A DNA stretch of 64,000 bases from Verrucomicrobiia bacterium (lineage in GTDB: Bacteria; Verrucomicrobiota; Verrucomicrobiia; Limisphaerales; UBA11358): contig JARLJW010000034.1 in NCBI GenBank assembly GCA_031290985.1, positions 1 to 64,000 of the forward strand, given 5' to 3'. Under the pieces are notes generated by a model. The model ran no database searches, was not told where the DNA came from, and saw only the letters and a list, made by a program, of their open reading frames with translations. Positions 39,067 through 48,192 of this stretch are shown one piece after another. Positions within the stretch are counted from its first letter, which is position 1, and each line of letters begins with the position of its first letter. Position numbers and translations under genes: made by a program.

Positions 39067-41217
39067 TCACTTGGTCACTTTATTCAAGGCTTCCATGACG
39101 ATTCCCGGGGTAAGAACTTCTGGCAGGACGATGGGGGGGGCGTTGGTATCTGCGGGATAGACCAGGACGAGCGGCACCCCGGCACGGTTGTAACGGTTGA
39201 GTTCGGCGGTGATGCTGTCCGGGAAATGCGTGTAATCACCATTGAAGGCAACGGCACCAATGGCTTTGAGTTTGTTGCTGACCGAATCGATATCAATGCT
39301 CGTTTGCTTGTTGACGCGGCAGGTGAGGCACCAATCAGCGGTAAAATCCACGATGACGGGTTTTCCGCTGACGCGGGCGGCGGTCACGGCTTCGGGCGAC
39401 CAAGCCGCCCACAGGCCGTTGCTCGTGGCGGTGTTTTCAATGCCGGCCTCGCCGCTGACTTCCGGTTTGCGCCAATGGAGCTGGTTTTCCAAGGCAAAGA
39501 CATATCCGCAAATAAAAATTCCCAAGGCGACCAGCGCTGCAATCCCTTTGTTTTTGCGGCCGCGCTGGGCAAATTCACCGAACACCCACATGGCGGTGGC
39601 CACGAATACGAGGAACACACCCAGCCAGACGACGTTTTTGCCATAGCTGCTGGAGGCGATGCTCAGTAACCACACCACGGTGGCAAGCATCGGGAAGCCC
39701 ATGGCTATCTTGAATTTCTCCATCCACACGCCCGGCTTGGGTAGAAATTTTAACCAGGCGGGATTCAAGCTTAACAGGAGATATGGCGCGGCGAGCCCGG
39801 TGCCGACCGCGAGAAACATCAAAACCAGGATGCTGGAGGGTTGCGTGAACGCGAAGCCAAGGGCGACGCCCAGGAACGGCGCGGTGCAGGGAGTGGCAAG
39901 AATGGTGGCGAGGATTCCATTAAAGAAAGCACCGGCCGCGCCGGGCCGCGAGGCCAGGTCACCGGCCTTGTCCAAGGTGCCACCGCCGAGGGTGACCTCA
40001 AACACGCCGAACAGGTTCAGCGCCACGAGCGTGACCAGCGTGGTCAGGCAGACCAGAAAAATGGGGCTGCCAAATTGCATCCCCCAGCCGGCCTTGTGTC
40101 CGGCCAGCTTCACCGAGATAACCAGGGCCGCCAGCGCAAGGAATGACAACAGGACGCCCGCCGTGTAAATCAAACCCAATTTACGAACATGTGCGGCATT
40201 ATTTTTGGCTTCGCTGACAAAACCAAGGATTTTCAAGGCGATGACCGGCAGCACGCAGGGCATGATGTTCAAAATCAATCCGCCGATGAACGCATAGAGC
40301 AGCATTTGCCAGAGCGAGACCGGCGGAGGGGGAGGCGTGGCGGCAATGGTTCCGCCCGGCACGACCGCGGACATGTCGGTGACGGGCATTTCTAATTCAT
40401 AGGCTTTGTCATCCAACACCAGCACGCCGGAGACTTCCTTGGGCCAGTCACCGGAAAATTTTTTCACCGGCTTGGTGAACTCAATTTCGTTCGCCGAATT
40501 GAGGACATTAGTGACGTCGGCTTCAATTTCAAAACTGTCGCTGGCGGCGGGGAAAAAATCCGCCGTTGTATGCGTGGGGGTGTCGCCGGGTGCGGGCCAG
40601 TCCAGTTCGAAGAGCAGGGGGCGGTCATCGCCCCCGGCCGGCTTCTGCCAAAGAGCCTGGGCGTTGAAGGTTTTTGCCGTTACTGGCACCTTCGCTTGCC
40701 AGGCTTCCAAAGTTATGGCGTCGCTGGACGCTTTTGTTTCCGGGCCAATGTCCAAGGATGCCTGCGCGTCCCCGGCCGCCGGGATGCACGAATCCTTGCA
40801 CTCCAGCCAGGAAACTTTCGCGGCCAGATTCAACGGGCCCGGGGACAGGCTGGAGTCAAGCTTCAGGGGTACGAGCAATACGACCTCCTCTTCGTAGGCA
40901 TAGGTCGTCACTTCCAAGGGAGGCAGTTTTTTAGGCAACGGCCACTGGATATCCCCGGCAGTGACGCCCGGGGGCAGTTGCCATTTTATCTCTGTTGCCT
41001 TGCCGGCGGCGCCCGGGTTTTTCCAGTAAGTGTGCCAGCCGGGCGCCATGGTCAGTCGCACGCCTGCCAGCACCGTGTCGCCCGCCTTGGCGGTGCCGGC
41101 GGATAACAACAGTTGCACCTGCGTGTTGGCCGCCTGCGCCACGGCCGTGGCCAGGCAGAAAACCAGCGCCGTTAATGTCAGTAATTTTCGCACAAGCAAA
41201 GTCAGATGTTCCCCCAC
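39067..41217 (-). CDS. DsbD/ScsB-like thiol:disulfide interchange protein
   Basis: A 716-residue inner-membrane protein that moves reducing power from cytoplasmic thioredoxin to the periplasm. Order: signal peptide (1-29, cleavage near AQA); an N-terminal DsbD alpha-type domain with the cysteine pair in LECKDSCIPA (about 135-143); an eight-helix DsbD beta core with the two buried cysteines in NIMPCVLPV and ILATPCTAPFLG; a C-terminal thioredoxin domain with CLTC in FTADWCLTCRVN. All three cysteine pairs are present, so it looks functional. It lies 36 bp after the giant Ig gene and before the thioredoxin-fold protein, and a TlpA thioredoxin is encoded 6.5 kb upstream on the same strand, so the region contains a complete periplasmic reducing chain. 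Confidence 0.92.
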   Translation of the reverse strand: MGEHLTLLVRKLLTLTALVFCLATAVAQAANTQVQLLLSAGTAKAGDTVLAGVRLTMAPGWHTYWKNPGAAGKATEIKWQLPPGVTAGDIQWPLPKKLPPLEVTTYAYEEEVVLLVPLKLDSSLSPGPLNLAAKVSWLECKDSCIPAAGDAQASLDIGPETKASSDAITLEAWQAKVPVTAKTFNAQALWQKPAGGDDRPLLFELDWPAPGDTPTHTTADFFPAASDSFEIEADVTNVLNSANEIEFTKPVKKFSGDWPKEVSGVLVLDDKAYELEMPVTDMSAVVPGGTIAATPPPPPVSLWQMLLYAFIGGLILNIMPCVLPVIALKILGFVSEAKNNAAHVRKLGLIYTAGVLLSFLALAALVISVKLAGHKAGWGMQFGSPIFLVCLTTLVTLVALNLFGVFEVTLGGGTLDKAGDLASRPGAAGAFFNGILATILATPCTAPFLGVALGFAFTQPSSILVLMFLAVGTGLAAPYLLLSLNPAWLKFLPKPGVWMEKFKIAMGFPMLATVVWLLSIASSSYGKNVVWLGVFLVFVATAMWVFGEFAQRGRKNKGIAALVALGIFICGYVFALENQLHWRKPEVSGEAGIENTATSNGLWAAWSPEAVTAARVSGKPVIVDFTADWCLTCRVNKQTSIDIDSVSNKLKAIGAVAFNGDYTHFPDSITAELNRYNRAGVPLVLVYPADTNAPPIVLPEVLTPGIVMEALNKVTK

Positions 41218-41253
41218 GTAAAATGTTTCAGCAAATCTTCGTTTCCCGCCCGT

Positions 41254-44200
41254 TCACCTGGCCGTCAGGATCCGGTAAAATTTCACCGGCGCATCCATGG
41301 GGTCGGTCACTTGCCAGGTGCCGGTGGCGTCAGCGGTGTTCGTCGCGATGCCTGTCCATTGGGCGAAATCAGAAGTGCTTTGTAAAACATAATCCGTTTT
41401 CGCCACGCCACTACAATGGAGCGTGATACTGCCGTTCCCGTTCAAACTGATTTGTGCGATTATCAGTGGCGGCGGGGTGGTGACCAGGCTTGCGGCCGGT
41501 GCCTTGATCAGGACGCTGGCGTTGGCGGAACGATCATCAGTTTCTCCTCCGCCATCACCGGACCGGCCTCGGATGCTCAAAGTGGCGTTGGAACTGGTGA
41601 TCCCACCGGCGATATTGGTCACGGACAATGAGTAGGCACCGGCGCGGGTCTGGGTCAGGCTGGTGAGGGTCAGGATATTTGATTGTGACCCGAATGTGTT
41701 GGCATCGTCTGCCAATGGCGCGCCGTTCTTGAACCATTGGAACGAGAACGGGGCGGTGCCGTTGACCGCCGCGCGGAATACCGTTGCCGAATTCAGCCTG
41801 GCCGTGCGGTTGGAGGCCTGGAGCGTGAATGTCGGTGGAACCAGCACCGTCAGCACGCCGTTGGAGCTGAGAACGGTGCCGGCGAGATTTGTTACCAGGA
41901 CGGAATAAGCGGCGGCGTCATTGGTTTTGACGTGCGCGATGACATAGCTTGCATTCGTCGCACCGGCGATGGCCGTGCCTGCCTTGCGCCATTGATAGTG
42001 CATGGGGGCGGTGCCGATTGCGGCGATGGTCATGGTCGCGGAGTTGCTGATGACGGCAAAAGAATCCCCGATCTGTTTCACAATGACCGGCGGTGACAGT
42101 ATTTTTAACAACGCATTGCTGCTGGTGGCCACGCCCGCCAGGTTGCTGGCGGTCAGGAAATAGGCCCCGCCATCGTTGGTTGTGACATTTGCGATCGTGA
42201 GGACATTCGAGAACGAACCGGAAATATTTCCGCCATCCGTCAACGCAACGCCATTTTTTGACCACTGGAAAACCACCGGCGCGGTGCCGGAAACCGAGGC
42301 CTTGAAAATGGTGGTGGTGGCCACCTTGGCCGCGCGGTTGGTCGCCTGCAAGGTGAAGCGCGGGCCGACCAGGACCGTGAGCTGCGCCTTGGAACTGGTG
42401 ATGCTGCCGGCAAGATTTGTCACCACGACCGAATAGGCCGCCGCATCATTCGTTTTGACGCCGCCAATGGCGAAGCTGGCATTGGTTGCGCCGGGTATGG
42501 GCGTGCCCGCCTTGCGCCACTGGAAGCGCAGCGCTGCGGAACCGGTTGCGCCCGCGGTGAAAGTCACGGCGTTGCTCAGAATAACCGTCTGGCTGGCGGG
42601 CTGGGTTACGATGGCTGGCGGCACCAGCACCGTAAGCGTGGCCCCGGCGCTGGTTGCGCTCCCAATCAGATTGGAAACCGTCACGGAATAACTCGCGGCA
42701 TCAGCGGTGGTGATCGGGGAAATCTTCAAAACGTTGGAGGCGGCGCCGGAAATGTTGCCACTGTTCACGAGCGGAATGCCATTCTTCAACCACTGGTAAA
42801 TTAGCGGGGCGGTCCCTTTCACATTGGCGGCAAACGACACGTTCGTCCCCAGAATCGCCGTGTGGTTTGTTGGCGACGCAATGATCTGTGGCGGTGCGAA
42901 GATCGCAAGCGAAGCGTTTGAGCTGAGGGTGCTGCCGAAAACATTGGTCACCCGCACGGAGTAATTTCCGTTCTGGTTCGTCGTAACGTTGATGAGGGTA
43001 AGCGTGGCGGCGGTCGCGCCGGAAATGTTGGTGCCGTTTTTGCGCCACTGGTAGGCGAGCGGACCGGTGCCCGTGGCGGTGACGCTGAAGGCCACCGCAT
43101 TGCTCCGGGCGGCAATCTGGCTGGCAGGCTGCACGGTGATCATCGGCGCGACATTTACGGCGATGCTCGCATTGCTGCTCGTGACACTGCCGAGGAAATT
43201 GCTGATGACGACAAAATAAACATCCACTTCATTCGTGGTCAGCGTCGCCATGGTCAGCACGTTGGAGAGTGCCCCGGAAAAATTTCCTCCGTCGGGCAGG
43301 GCGATGCCGCCTTTGAACCATTGGTAACTCAACGGGCCAGTGCCGCCGGCGACGACTGACAGGCTCACGGAATTACCCAGCGCACTGACCTGGTTCACGG
43401 GTTGCGAGATGATGCCCGGGGGCGCCAGCACAGTGAGCGCGGCATCCGTGCTGGTGACGTTGCCGGCGGAATTGCCGACGACCACGGAATAATTTCCCGC
43501 ACTGGCCGCCGTGACACTGGTGAGCGTCAAGGTGGCGGTGTTTGCCCCGGCAATGTTGGTGCCGTTCTTACGCCATTGATAAGTGAAGGGAGCGGTACCG
43601 TCGACCATGACGCTGAACGTGGCGTTGCTGGTGGTTATCACCGTCGTCGGCATGGGCGGCGTGATGATGGATGGCGGCACAATTACGGTCAGGGTGGCGG
43701 CGAGACTGTTCGTGTTGCCGGCGCTGTTCGAGATGGTGACGGAGTAGCTGGCCGCATCGTTGGTCGTGACCCCGGTGAGGGTCAAAATATTTGAACTGGA
43801 GCCGGAGAGATTGCCACCGTCAACCAGGGCGGAGCCGTTCTTGTACCATTGAAGACTCAACGGGGCGGTGCCGGAGACACTCACGGTAAACACCGCGTTT
43901 GCGCCCGACGATGCAGTGGAATTCTGCGGCTGAGAATTGATGGTCGGTGGAATTAGAACAGTCAGGTTCGCGGCGGAACTGACCGCCCCGCCGACGGCGT
44001 TGGAGACGGCAACGGAATAATTTCCCGCGTCGCTTGCAGTTACGTTGGCGAGGGAGAGGGTGGCGGTATCTGCACCGGAAATGTTGCCGCCATTCGCGAG
44101 GGGGCTTCCATTTTTGCGCCAGGCAAAGGTCAGGGGCGCAGTACCGCTGGCAGTGACGGTGAAGGAAATGTTGCTGGCCGCAACTGCTGTCACGCTGGCC

Positions 44201-46122
44201 GGCGAGGTGACGATGCTGGCTGGCACAAGCACGGTGAGCAAGGCGTTGGAACTGACGACGCTGCCAAGCGAGTTTGAGACGATGACGGAATAGGCAGCCG
44301 CGTCGTTGGTTGTGACACTTGTTAGGGTCAAGATGTTTGAGCCGGAGCCGGAAAGATTGCCGCCGTCTGCCAAGGCGGAGCCGTTCTTGGACCATTGAAG
44401 GTTGAGTGGGGCGGTGCCGGAAATATTCACGCTAAACGTTACCGTTGCACCCGACGAGACGGTGGAATTGATTGGCTGTGTATTGATGGTCGGGGGAATG
44501 AGAACGGTCAGGCTCGCGGCGGAACTGACAGCCCCGCCGACGGCGTTGGAGACTGTAACAGAATAATTTCCCGCATCGTTCATAGTAACATTGGCGAGGG
44601 CAAGAGTGGTTGTATTTGCGCCGGAAATATTGCCGCCATTCGCGAGGGGGCTTCCATTTTTGCGCCAGGTGAAAGTCAGTGGCGCACTGCCATCGGCAGT
44701 AACGGTAAATGTGATGTTGCTACCTGCAGGTGTTATCACGCCGGCCGGCGAGGTAACGATGCCCGCTGGCACCAGTACGGCGAGCGTGGCGTTGGAACTG
44801 ACGACGCTGCCGAGCGAGTTCGAGACGATGACGGAATAGGCTGCTGCGTCGGTCGTCGTGACGTTGGAAAGGTTCAGCGTAGCGGTCGTGGTTCCGGAAA
44901 TATTGCCGCCGTCCGTCAGTGGGCCTCCGTTTTTTTGCCAGAAGAAATAGAGCGGAGAGGAGCCCGCCGCGGTCACGGTGAAGGAAACGCCGGTGCCGGC
45001 CGCCACCGAGCGGTTTATCGGCTGCGCAGAAATCGTGGGTGAGGTGACGACGGCCAGCGTGGCATTGGAACTCGTCACGGTGCCGGCGAGGTTGCTGACG
45101 ATGACCGAGTAGTTTCCTGCGTCCGCAGTGGCGATGCTGCTGATGGCCAGCGCGCTGGTATTGACGCCGGAATATTTTGCGCCGTTTGCGAGGGCGGCCC
45201 CGTTCTTGAGCCAGAAATAACCCAGTGTTCCCGTGCCGGTGGCGGTGACGGTGAAGCTGGCGGTGCCGGTGGCGGCGGCGGTCTGACCTTGTGGCTGGGC
45301 GATGATGGCGGGCGGCAGGATGACGGCCAGGCTGGCATTGGAACTGGTTGCGCTGCCAACGGTGTTTGCGACCGTGACAGAATAATTTCCGGCATCACCG
45401 GCCGAGACATTGGCGACGGTCAGCGTGGCCGATCCGGAGCCGGACAGGTTGCCGCCATCCGTCAGTGCGGAATTGTTTTTTGACCAGGCATAGCTTAACG
45501 GCGCGGTTCCGCTGGCGGCGACGGTGAACACCGCGTTTCTGCCTACGATTACATTTGTGCCGGAGGGTTGGGTAGTGATGCCGGGAACTGTGGGGGTTAC
45601 GGTGCCGGTGATATTGATGGTGATGGCCTGGGAGAGCGACGCATTCCCCGGGCTGACAATGGTGACCGTGGTCGGATAGCTTCCGGGCGTGGCGGGCGTG
45701 CCGTAGATGCTCCCGCCAATGGTCTTGGAACCGTTTACTGAGGAGGCCTTGAACGTCAGGCCGGGAGGCATCGTGATGGTGGTGGTTTGATTGTTATAGA
45801 GCAGGGGCGAACTTGTGCTGCCGGAACTGACAAACACGTAATCACTGGAGGAGGCGTTGTTTCCGCCGCCGATGGACACCACGACATTGTTCGAGAAATA
45901 AGTCCCAACGGAACCATTGAACGTGGACGGCGAGGTGAATACGGACGTGGCGCCGGAGACCGAGTCAAATGCGCCCAGCGCCGCCGTGCCGCCGATGGCC
46001 CAGCGAAAGATGATCGCGAAGGCCGAGACCGCCGAGGGTTGCGTGCAGACTGTCCGCACCATGGGCAGCACTTGCAACAGCGCGGCGAGGAGGAGTGAGT
46101 GGTTTTTTAGCCGGTACGACAT
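41254..46122 (-). CDS. Giant 15-Ig-domain surface protein with N-terminal flavinylation-type anchor
   Basis: 1,622 residues. An N-terminal anchor (1-65) has two hydrophobic segments (LLLAALLQVLPMV and FAIIFRWAIGGTAALGAF), then D53-S-V-S-G-A-T59, matching the D-x-x-S-G-A-T signature at which ApbE links FMN to Thr. A ~120-residue domain follows. Fifteen Ig-like modules of about 87-91 residues each have a GNYSV(T/V)VSN-type end. A Ser/Thr/Pro linker and a final domain (LHCSGVAKTDYVLQSTS... FYRILTAR) close it. Adjacent modules are very alike: a 546-bp tandem duplication covers two Ig modules (compare 43985 and 44531). The same N-terminal anchor occurs in the next gene upstream. It probably projects from the cell envelope. 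Its position 20 bp from the smaller Ig gene and in the same run as apbE supports shared function. FMN attachment is inferred from motif and context, not shown. Confidence 0.85.
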   Translation of the reverse strand: MSYRLKNHSLLLAALLQVLPMVRTVCTQPSAVSAFAIIFRWAIGGTAALGAFDSVSGATSVFTSPSTFNGSVGTYFSNNVVVSIGGGNNASSSDYVFVSSGSTSSPLLYNNQTTTITMPPGLTFKASSVNGSKTIGGSIYGTPATPGSYPTTVTIVSPGNASLSQAITINITGTVTPTVPGITTQPSGTNVIVGRNAVFTVAASGTAPLSYAWSKNNSALTDGGNLSGSGSATLTVANVSAGDAGNYSVTVANTVGSATSSNASLAVILPPAIIAQPQGQTAAATGTASFTVTATGTGTLGYFWLKNGAALANGAKYSGVNTSALAISSIATADAGNYSVIVSNLAGTVTSSNATLAVVTSPTISAQPINRSVAAGTGVSFTVTAAGSSPLYFFWQKNGGPLTDGGNISGTTTATLNLSNVTTTDAAAYSVIVSNSLGSVVSSNATLAVLVPAGIVTSPAGVITPAGSNITFTVTADGSAPLTFTWRKNGSPLANGGNISGANTTTLALANVTMNDAGNYSVTVSNAVGGAVSSAASLTVLIPPTINTQPINSTVSSGATVTFSVNISGTAPLNLQWSKNGSALADGGNLSGSGSNILTLTSVTTNDAAAYSVIVSNSLGSVVSSNALLTVLVPASIVTSPASVTAVAASNISFTVTASGTAPLTFAWRKNGSPLANGGNISGADTATLSLANVTASDAGNYSVAVSNAVGGAVSSAANLTVLIPPTINSQPQNSTASSGANAVFTVSVSGTAPLSLQWYKNGSALVDGGNLSGSSSNILTLTGVTTNDAASYSVTISNSAGNTNSLAATLTVIVPPSIITPPMPTTVITTSNATFSVMVDGTAPFTYQWRKNGTNIAGANTATLTLTSVTAASAGNYSVVVGNSAGNVTSTDAALTVLAPPGIISQPVNQVSALGNSVSLSVVAGGTGPLSYQWFKGGIALPDGGNFSGALSNVLTMATLTTNEVDVYFVVISNFLGSVTSSNASIAVNVAPMITVQPASQIAARSNAVAFSVTATGTGPLAYQWRKNGTNISGATAATLTLINVTTNQNGNYSVRVTNVFGSTLSSNASLAIFAPPQIIASPTNHTAILGTNVSFAANVKGTAPLIYQWLKNGIPLVNSGNISGAASNVLKISPITTADAASYSVTVSNLIGSATSAGATLTVLVPPAIVTQPASQTVILSNAVTFTAGATGSAALRFQWRKAGTPIPGATNASFAIGGVKTNDAAAYSVVVTNLAGSITSSKAQLTVLVGPRFTLQATNRAAKVATTTIFKASVSGTAPVVFQWSKNGVALTDGGNISGSFSNVLTIANVTTNDGGAYFLTASNLAGVATSSNALLKILSPPVIVKQIGDSFAVISNSATMTIAAIGTAPMHYQWRKAGTAIAGATNASYVIAHVKTNDAAAYSVLVTNLAGTVLSSNGVLTVLVPPTFTLQASNRTARLNSATVFRAAVNGTAPFSFQWFKNGAPLADDANTFGSQSNILTLTSLTQTRAGAYSLSVTNIAGGITSSNATLSIRGRSGDGGGETDDRSANASVLIKAPAASLVTTPPPLIIAQISLNGNGSITLHCSGVAKTDYVLQSTSDFAQWTGIATNTADATGTWQVTDPMDAPVKFYRILTAR

Positions 46123-46141
46123 GGCTTTATTGAGTTAATGA

Positions 46142-47428
46142 TCAGGGCATCACCATCAGGCGGTAGAACAGGTTTGGCAGATTGAACGTATTGCTGAGGG
46201 TGATGGGATTATTGTTGGCGGGTGGCGGGAGGTTGGTCCACACCCCCCAGTTGCCGCCGATGAGATTGCCGTTGGTGAGCACGGTATTGGTCAGTCCAAT
46301 CACGGGCGTGAAGGTGAAATTAAACCTGCCCCCGGCAGTGCCACCACTGGAAACCGGCGGGACCAGTGGATTGGTGACGATCAGCGTGGCCGGGGAACTG
46401 GTGATGGCACCGGCAGAATTCGTGATGACGACAGAATAACTTCCCGTCTGGCTGGCGCGGAGGTTCGCCAGATTATAAGTGGAACCCGTGGCCCCCGAAA
46501 TCGCGGTGGTGATGTTATATTTCCACTGGTAGTTTAACGTGGGCACACCGCCGGCCAGGACGGTGAAGCTGGCGCCGCCGCCGGCAACATTCGTGAAATT
46601 GGCGGGCTGATTGGTGATGACAGGAGGCTGCCAGACGGTCAGGAGGGCGTTCGCGCTATTGGTTGCGCCCGCGGAGTTGGTGATGGTGCAGCGGTAATAG
46701 CCGCTGTTAGTCAACTGGATGTTGGTGAGCGTGAGTGATGAGTTCGTTGCTCCGGACACGGCGGTGTTGGTGTTGAAATACCATTGATAATTCAATGGGG
46801 CCGTGCCGCCGGCCGTGACGCTAAAAGAATTGTTGGTGGTCCCGACAAGATTCGTTGCTCCTGCGACGGGTTGGCTGGTAATGACTGGGGCAGAGCTTGC
46901 GGCCGCGACAACCGCTATTCGGAAAAAGCTTTCCACCGGGGTGACGCCTGACTGGTAAAACAAATAAACGTGAAATGTATTCGTCACAACTTGTGTCGGG
47001 GTGCCGGAAATTTGACAATAAACGTTTGAAAAGCTTGAGCTTCCCGAGTTCACATCAATGAATTTGAAGCTTATCCCGGCAGGCATGCCGTTAGTTGTGG
47101 ACTGGCCATTCATAAGAATGTTAGTCGAGGATGAATTCGTGATGGTGCAAAGCGCCCCTCCATCTCCTGATGTCTTTGTAAACAAAATCGCGTTTGTGGT
47201 ATAGGGCGTGTTGATTGTGATGGTAACGTTTGTGCCGCCGGCGAAGCCATTAGTCGCGCCAGATGCTGCATCATACGCCCCCACAACGGCTGCGGTTCCC
47301 ATGCCCCATTTGAGGATGAAGGCAAAGCTGGAGGTGGCTGCCGGGTTGACAAAGAAGTTGCGGACGATCGGCAACACCTGCAGCAGCGCGGCCAGCAGGA
47401 TGGCGTGACGTTGGACGGTGTTTTTCAT
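46142..47428 (-). CDS. Two-Ig-domain surface protein with the same N-terminal flavinylation-type anchor
   Basis: 428 residues from the ATG at 47428; an upstream ATG at 47629 would run through the DUF4266 gene. Residues 1-59 match the giant protein's N-terminus: HAILLAALLQVLPIVRNFF, then FAFILKWGMGTAAVVGAY, then D53-A-A-S-G-A-T59, again the ApbE-type FMN-Thr motif at identical positions. Residues ~60-180 form a poorly conserved domain, then two Ig-like modules (ends YYRCTITNSAGA and GSYSVVITNSAGA) and a short C-terminal domain ending in FNLPNLFYRLMVMP. Directly downstream of DUF4266 (46 bp) and upstream of the giant Ig gene (20 bp). Confidence 0.82.
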   Translation of the reverse strand: MKNTVQRHAILLAALLQVLPIVRNFFVNPAATSSFAFILKWGMGTAAVVGAYDAASGATNGFAGGTNVTITINTPYTTNAILFTKTSGDGGALCTITNSSSTNILMNGQSTTNGMPAGISFKFIDVNSGSSSFSNVYCQISGTPTQVVTNTFHVYLFYQSGVTPVESFFRIAVVAAASSAPVITSQPVAGATNLVGTTNNSFSVTAGGTAPLNYQWYFNTNTAVSGATNSSLTLTNIQLTNSGYYRCTITNSAGATNSANALLTVWQPPVITNQPANFTNVAGGGASFTVLAGGVPTLNYQWKYNITTAISGATGSTYNLANLRASQTGSYSVVITNSAGAITSSPATLIVTNPLVPPVSSGGTAGGRFNFTFTPVIGLTNTVLTNGNLIGGNWGVWTNLPPPANNNPITLSNTFNLPNLFYRLMVMP

Positions 47429-47474
47429 ATGTGACTTGAGTGAGTGGATTGGTTTGAATTTATCCGGATGATGT

Positions 47475-47693
47475 TCAATTGCAGCCGCAACCGCCGCCGC
47501 CGACTCCGCTGCCGCCACTGGCCTCTTCGCGCGAGAACCAGATATGTTCCTTTTGCGCGATGCCCAGCGGGTCGCGGTCGGGTCGCATCGTGTAATCGGC
47601 GAGATGCTCGCGCTGCCACGGTTTGACATTGGCGCAGCCGGTGGCCCCTAAAAGCACAACCGATGCCAGCAGGAAAAAGACCTTGGTTTTCAT
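47475..47693 (-). CDS. DUF4266 lipoprotein with C-terminal GGCGCN
   Basis: A 72-residue lipoprotein: the signal peptide ends in the lipobox LGATGC (lipidated C20). A short conserved part, VKPWQREHLADYTM and DPLGIAQKEHIWFSREE, follows. The C-terminus is SGGSGVGGGGCGCN with cysteines at 69 and 71. This layout is that of DUF4266, which I recall occurring beside DUF3570, ApbE and thioredoxin genes, exactly as here. The flexible Gly-rich end with C-G-C could bind metal, a cofactor or be modified. Role not established. Confidence 0.9.
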   Translation of the reverse strand: MKTKVFFLLASVVLLGATGCANVKPWQREHLADYTMRPDRDPLGIAQKEHIWFSREEASGGSGVGGGGCGCN

Positions 47694-47700
47694 GGAAGGA

Positions 47701-48192
47701 TCATTTCAAAATGGATTCAATTTCACTGAGGTACTCTTTACGGGTGGTTTCGCCGTGGAATCCGTTGTGCAGGAAGCGCACCTTGCCGGTGCCATCCAAA
47801 ATGAATGACGTGGGCATGGTTTCCGGCGAGACAGTGGCGACCAGTTTTTGGCCGGCATCACGGACGACGGCGAAAGTCACGGCATGCTTCTTCAAGAATT
47901 TGTCCATGTTTGAGGCTTTTTCATCGACGTTTACGGCAATGACGACGAGGCGGTCCCCATACTTCTTTTGCAACTCGTCCATCACGGGAAAAGATTCGGC
48001 GCAGGGCAGGCACCACGAGGCCCAGAAATCCACGATGACGACTTTTCCCCTGGTGTCCGGCAATTTTCCTTCGAGCGAATAGCTTGCGAGCTCGGGCAGG
48101 GTGTCGCCGACCTTCAAGGCGGCGCCGGCCGTGAGCCAGGCGCCGGCGAGCAGGGCGGCCAGAACGGCTTTTTTAAGCAGGGATGTATTCAT
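47701..48192 (-). CDS. TlpA-like periplasmic thioredoxin
   Basis: About 163 residues from the ATG at 48192: signal peptide 1-24 (AAWLTAGA-type cleavage), then a thioredoxin/TlpA domain with the active site CLPC in VIVDFWASWCLPCAESFP, and the cis-Pro loop in MPTSFILDGTGKV. It probably keeps a periplasmic target thiol reduced, or makes a disulfide. The start lies 20 bp inside the apbE 3' end, showing tight coupling, and the gene is 7 bp before the DUF4266 gene. Confidence 0.9.
   Translation of the reverse strand: MNTSLLKKAVLAALLAGAWLTAGAALKVGDTLPELASYSLEGKLPDTRGKVVIVDFWASWCLPCAESFPVMDELQKKYGDRLVVIAVNVDEKASNMDKFLKKHAVTFAVVRDAGQKLVATVSPETMPTSFILDGTGKVRFLHNGFHGETTRKEYLSEIESILK

Noticed and set aside
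47429-47629. N-terminal extension of the two-Ig protein
   Set aside because: It would overlap the DUF4266 gene in another frame and place the hydrophobic anchor internally.
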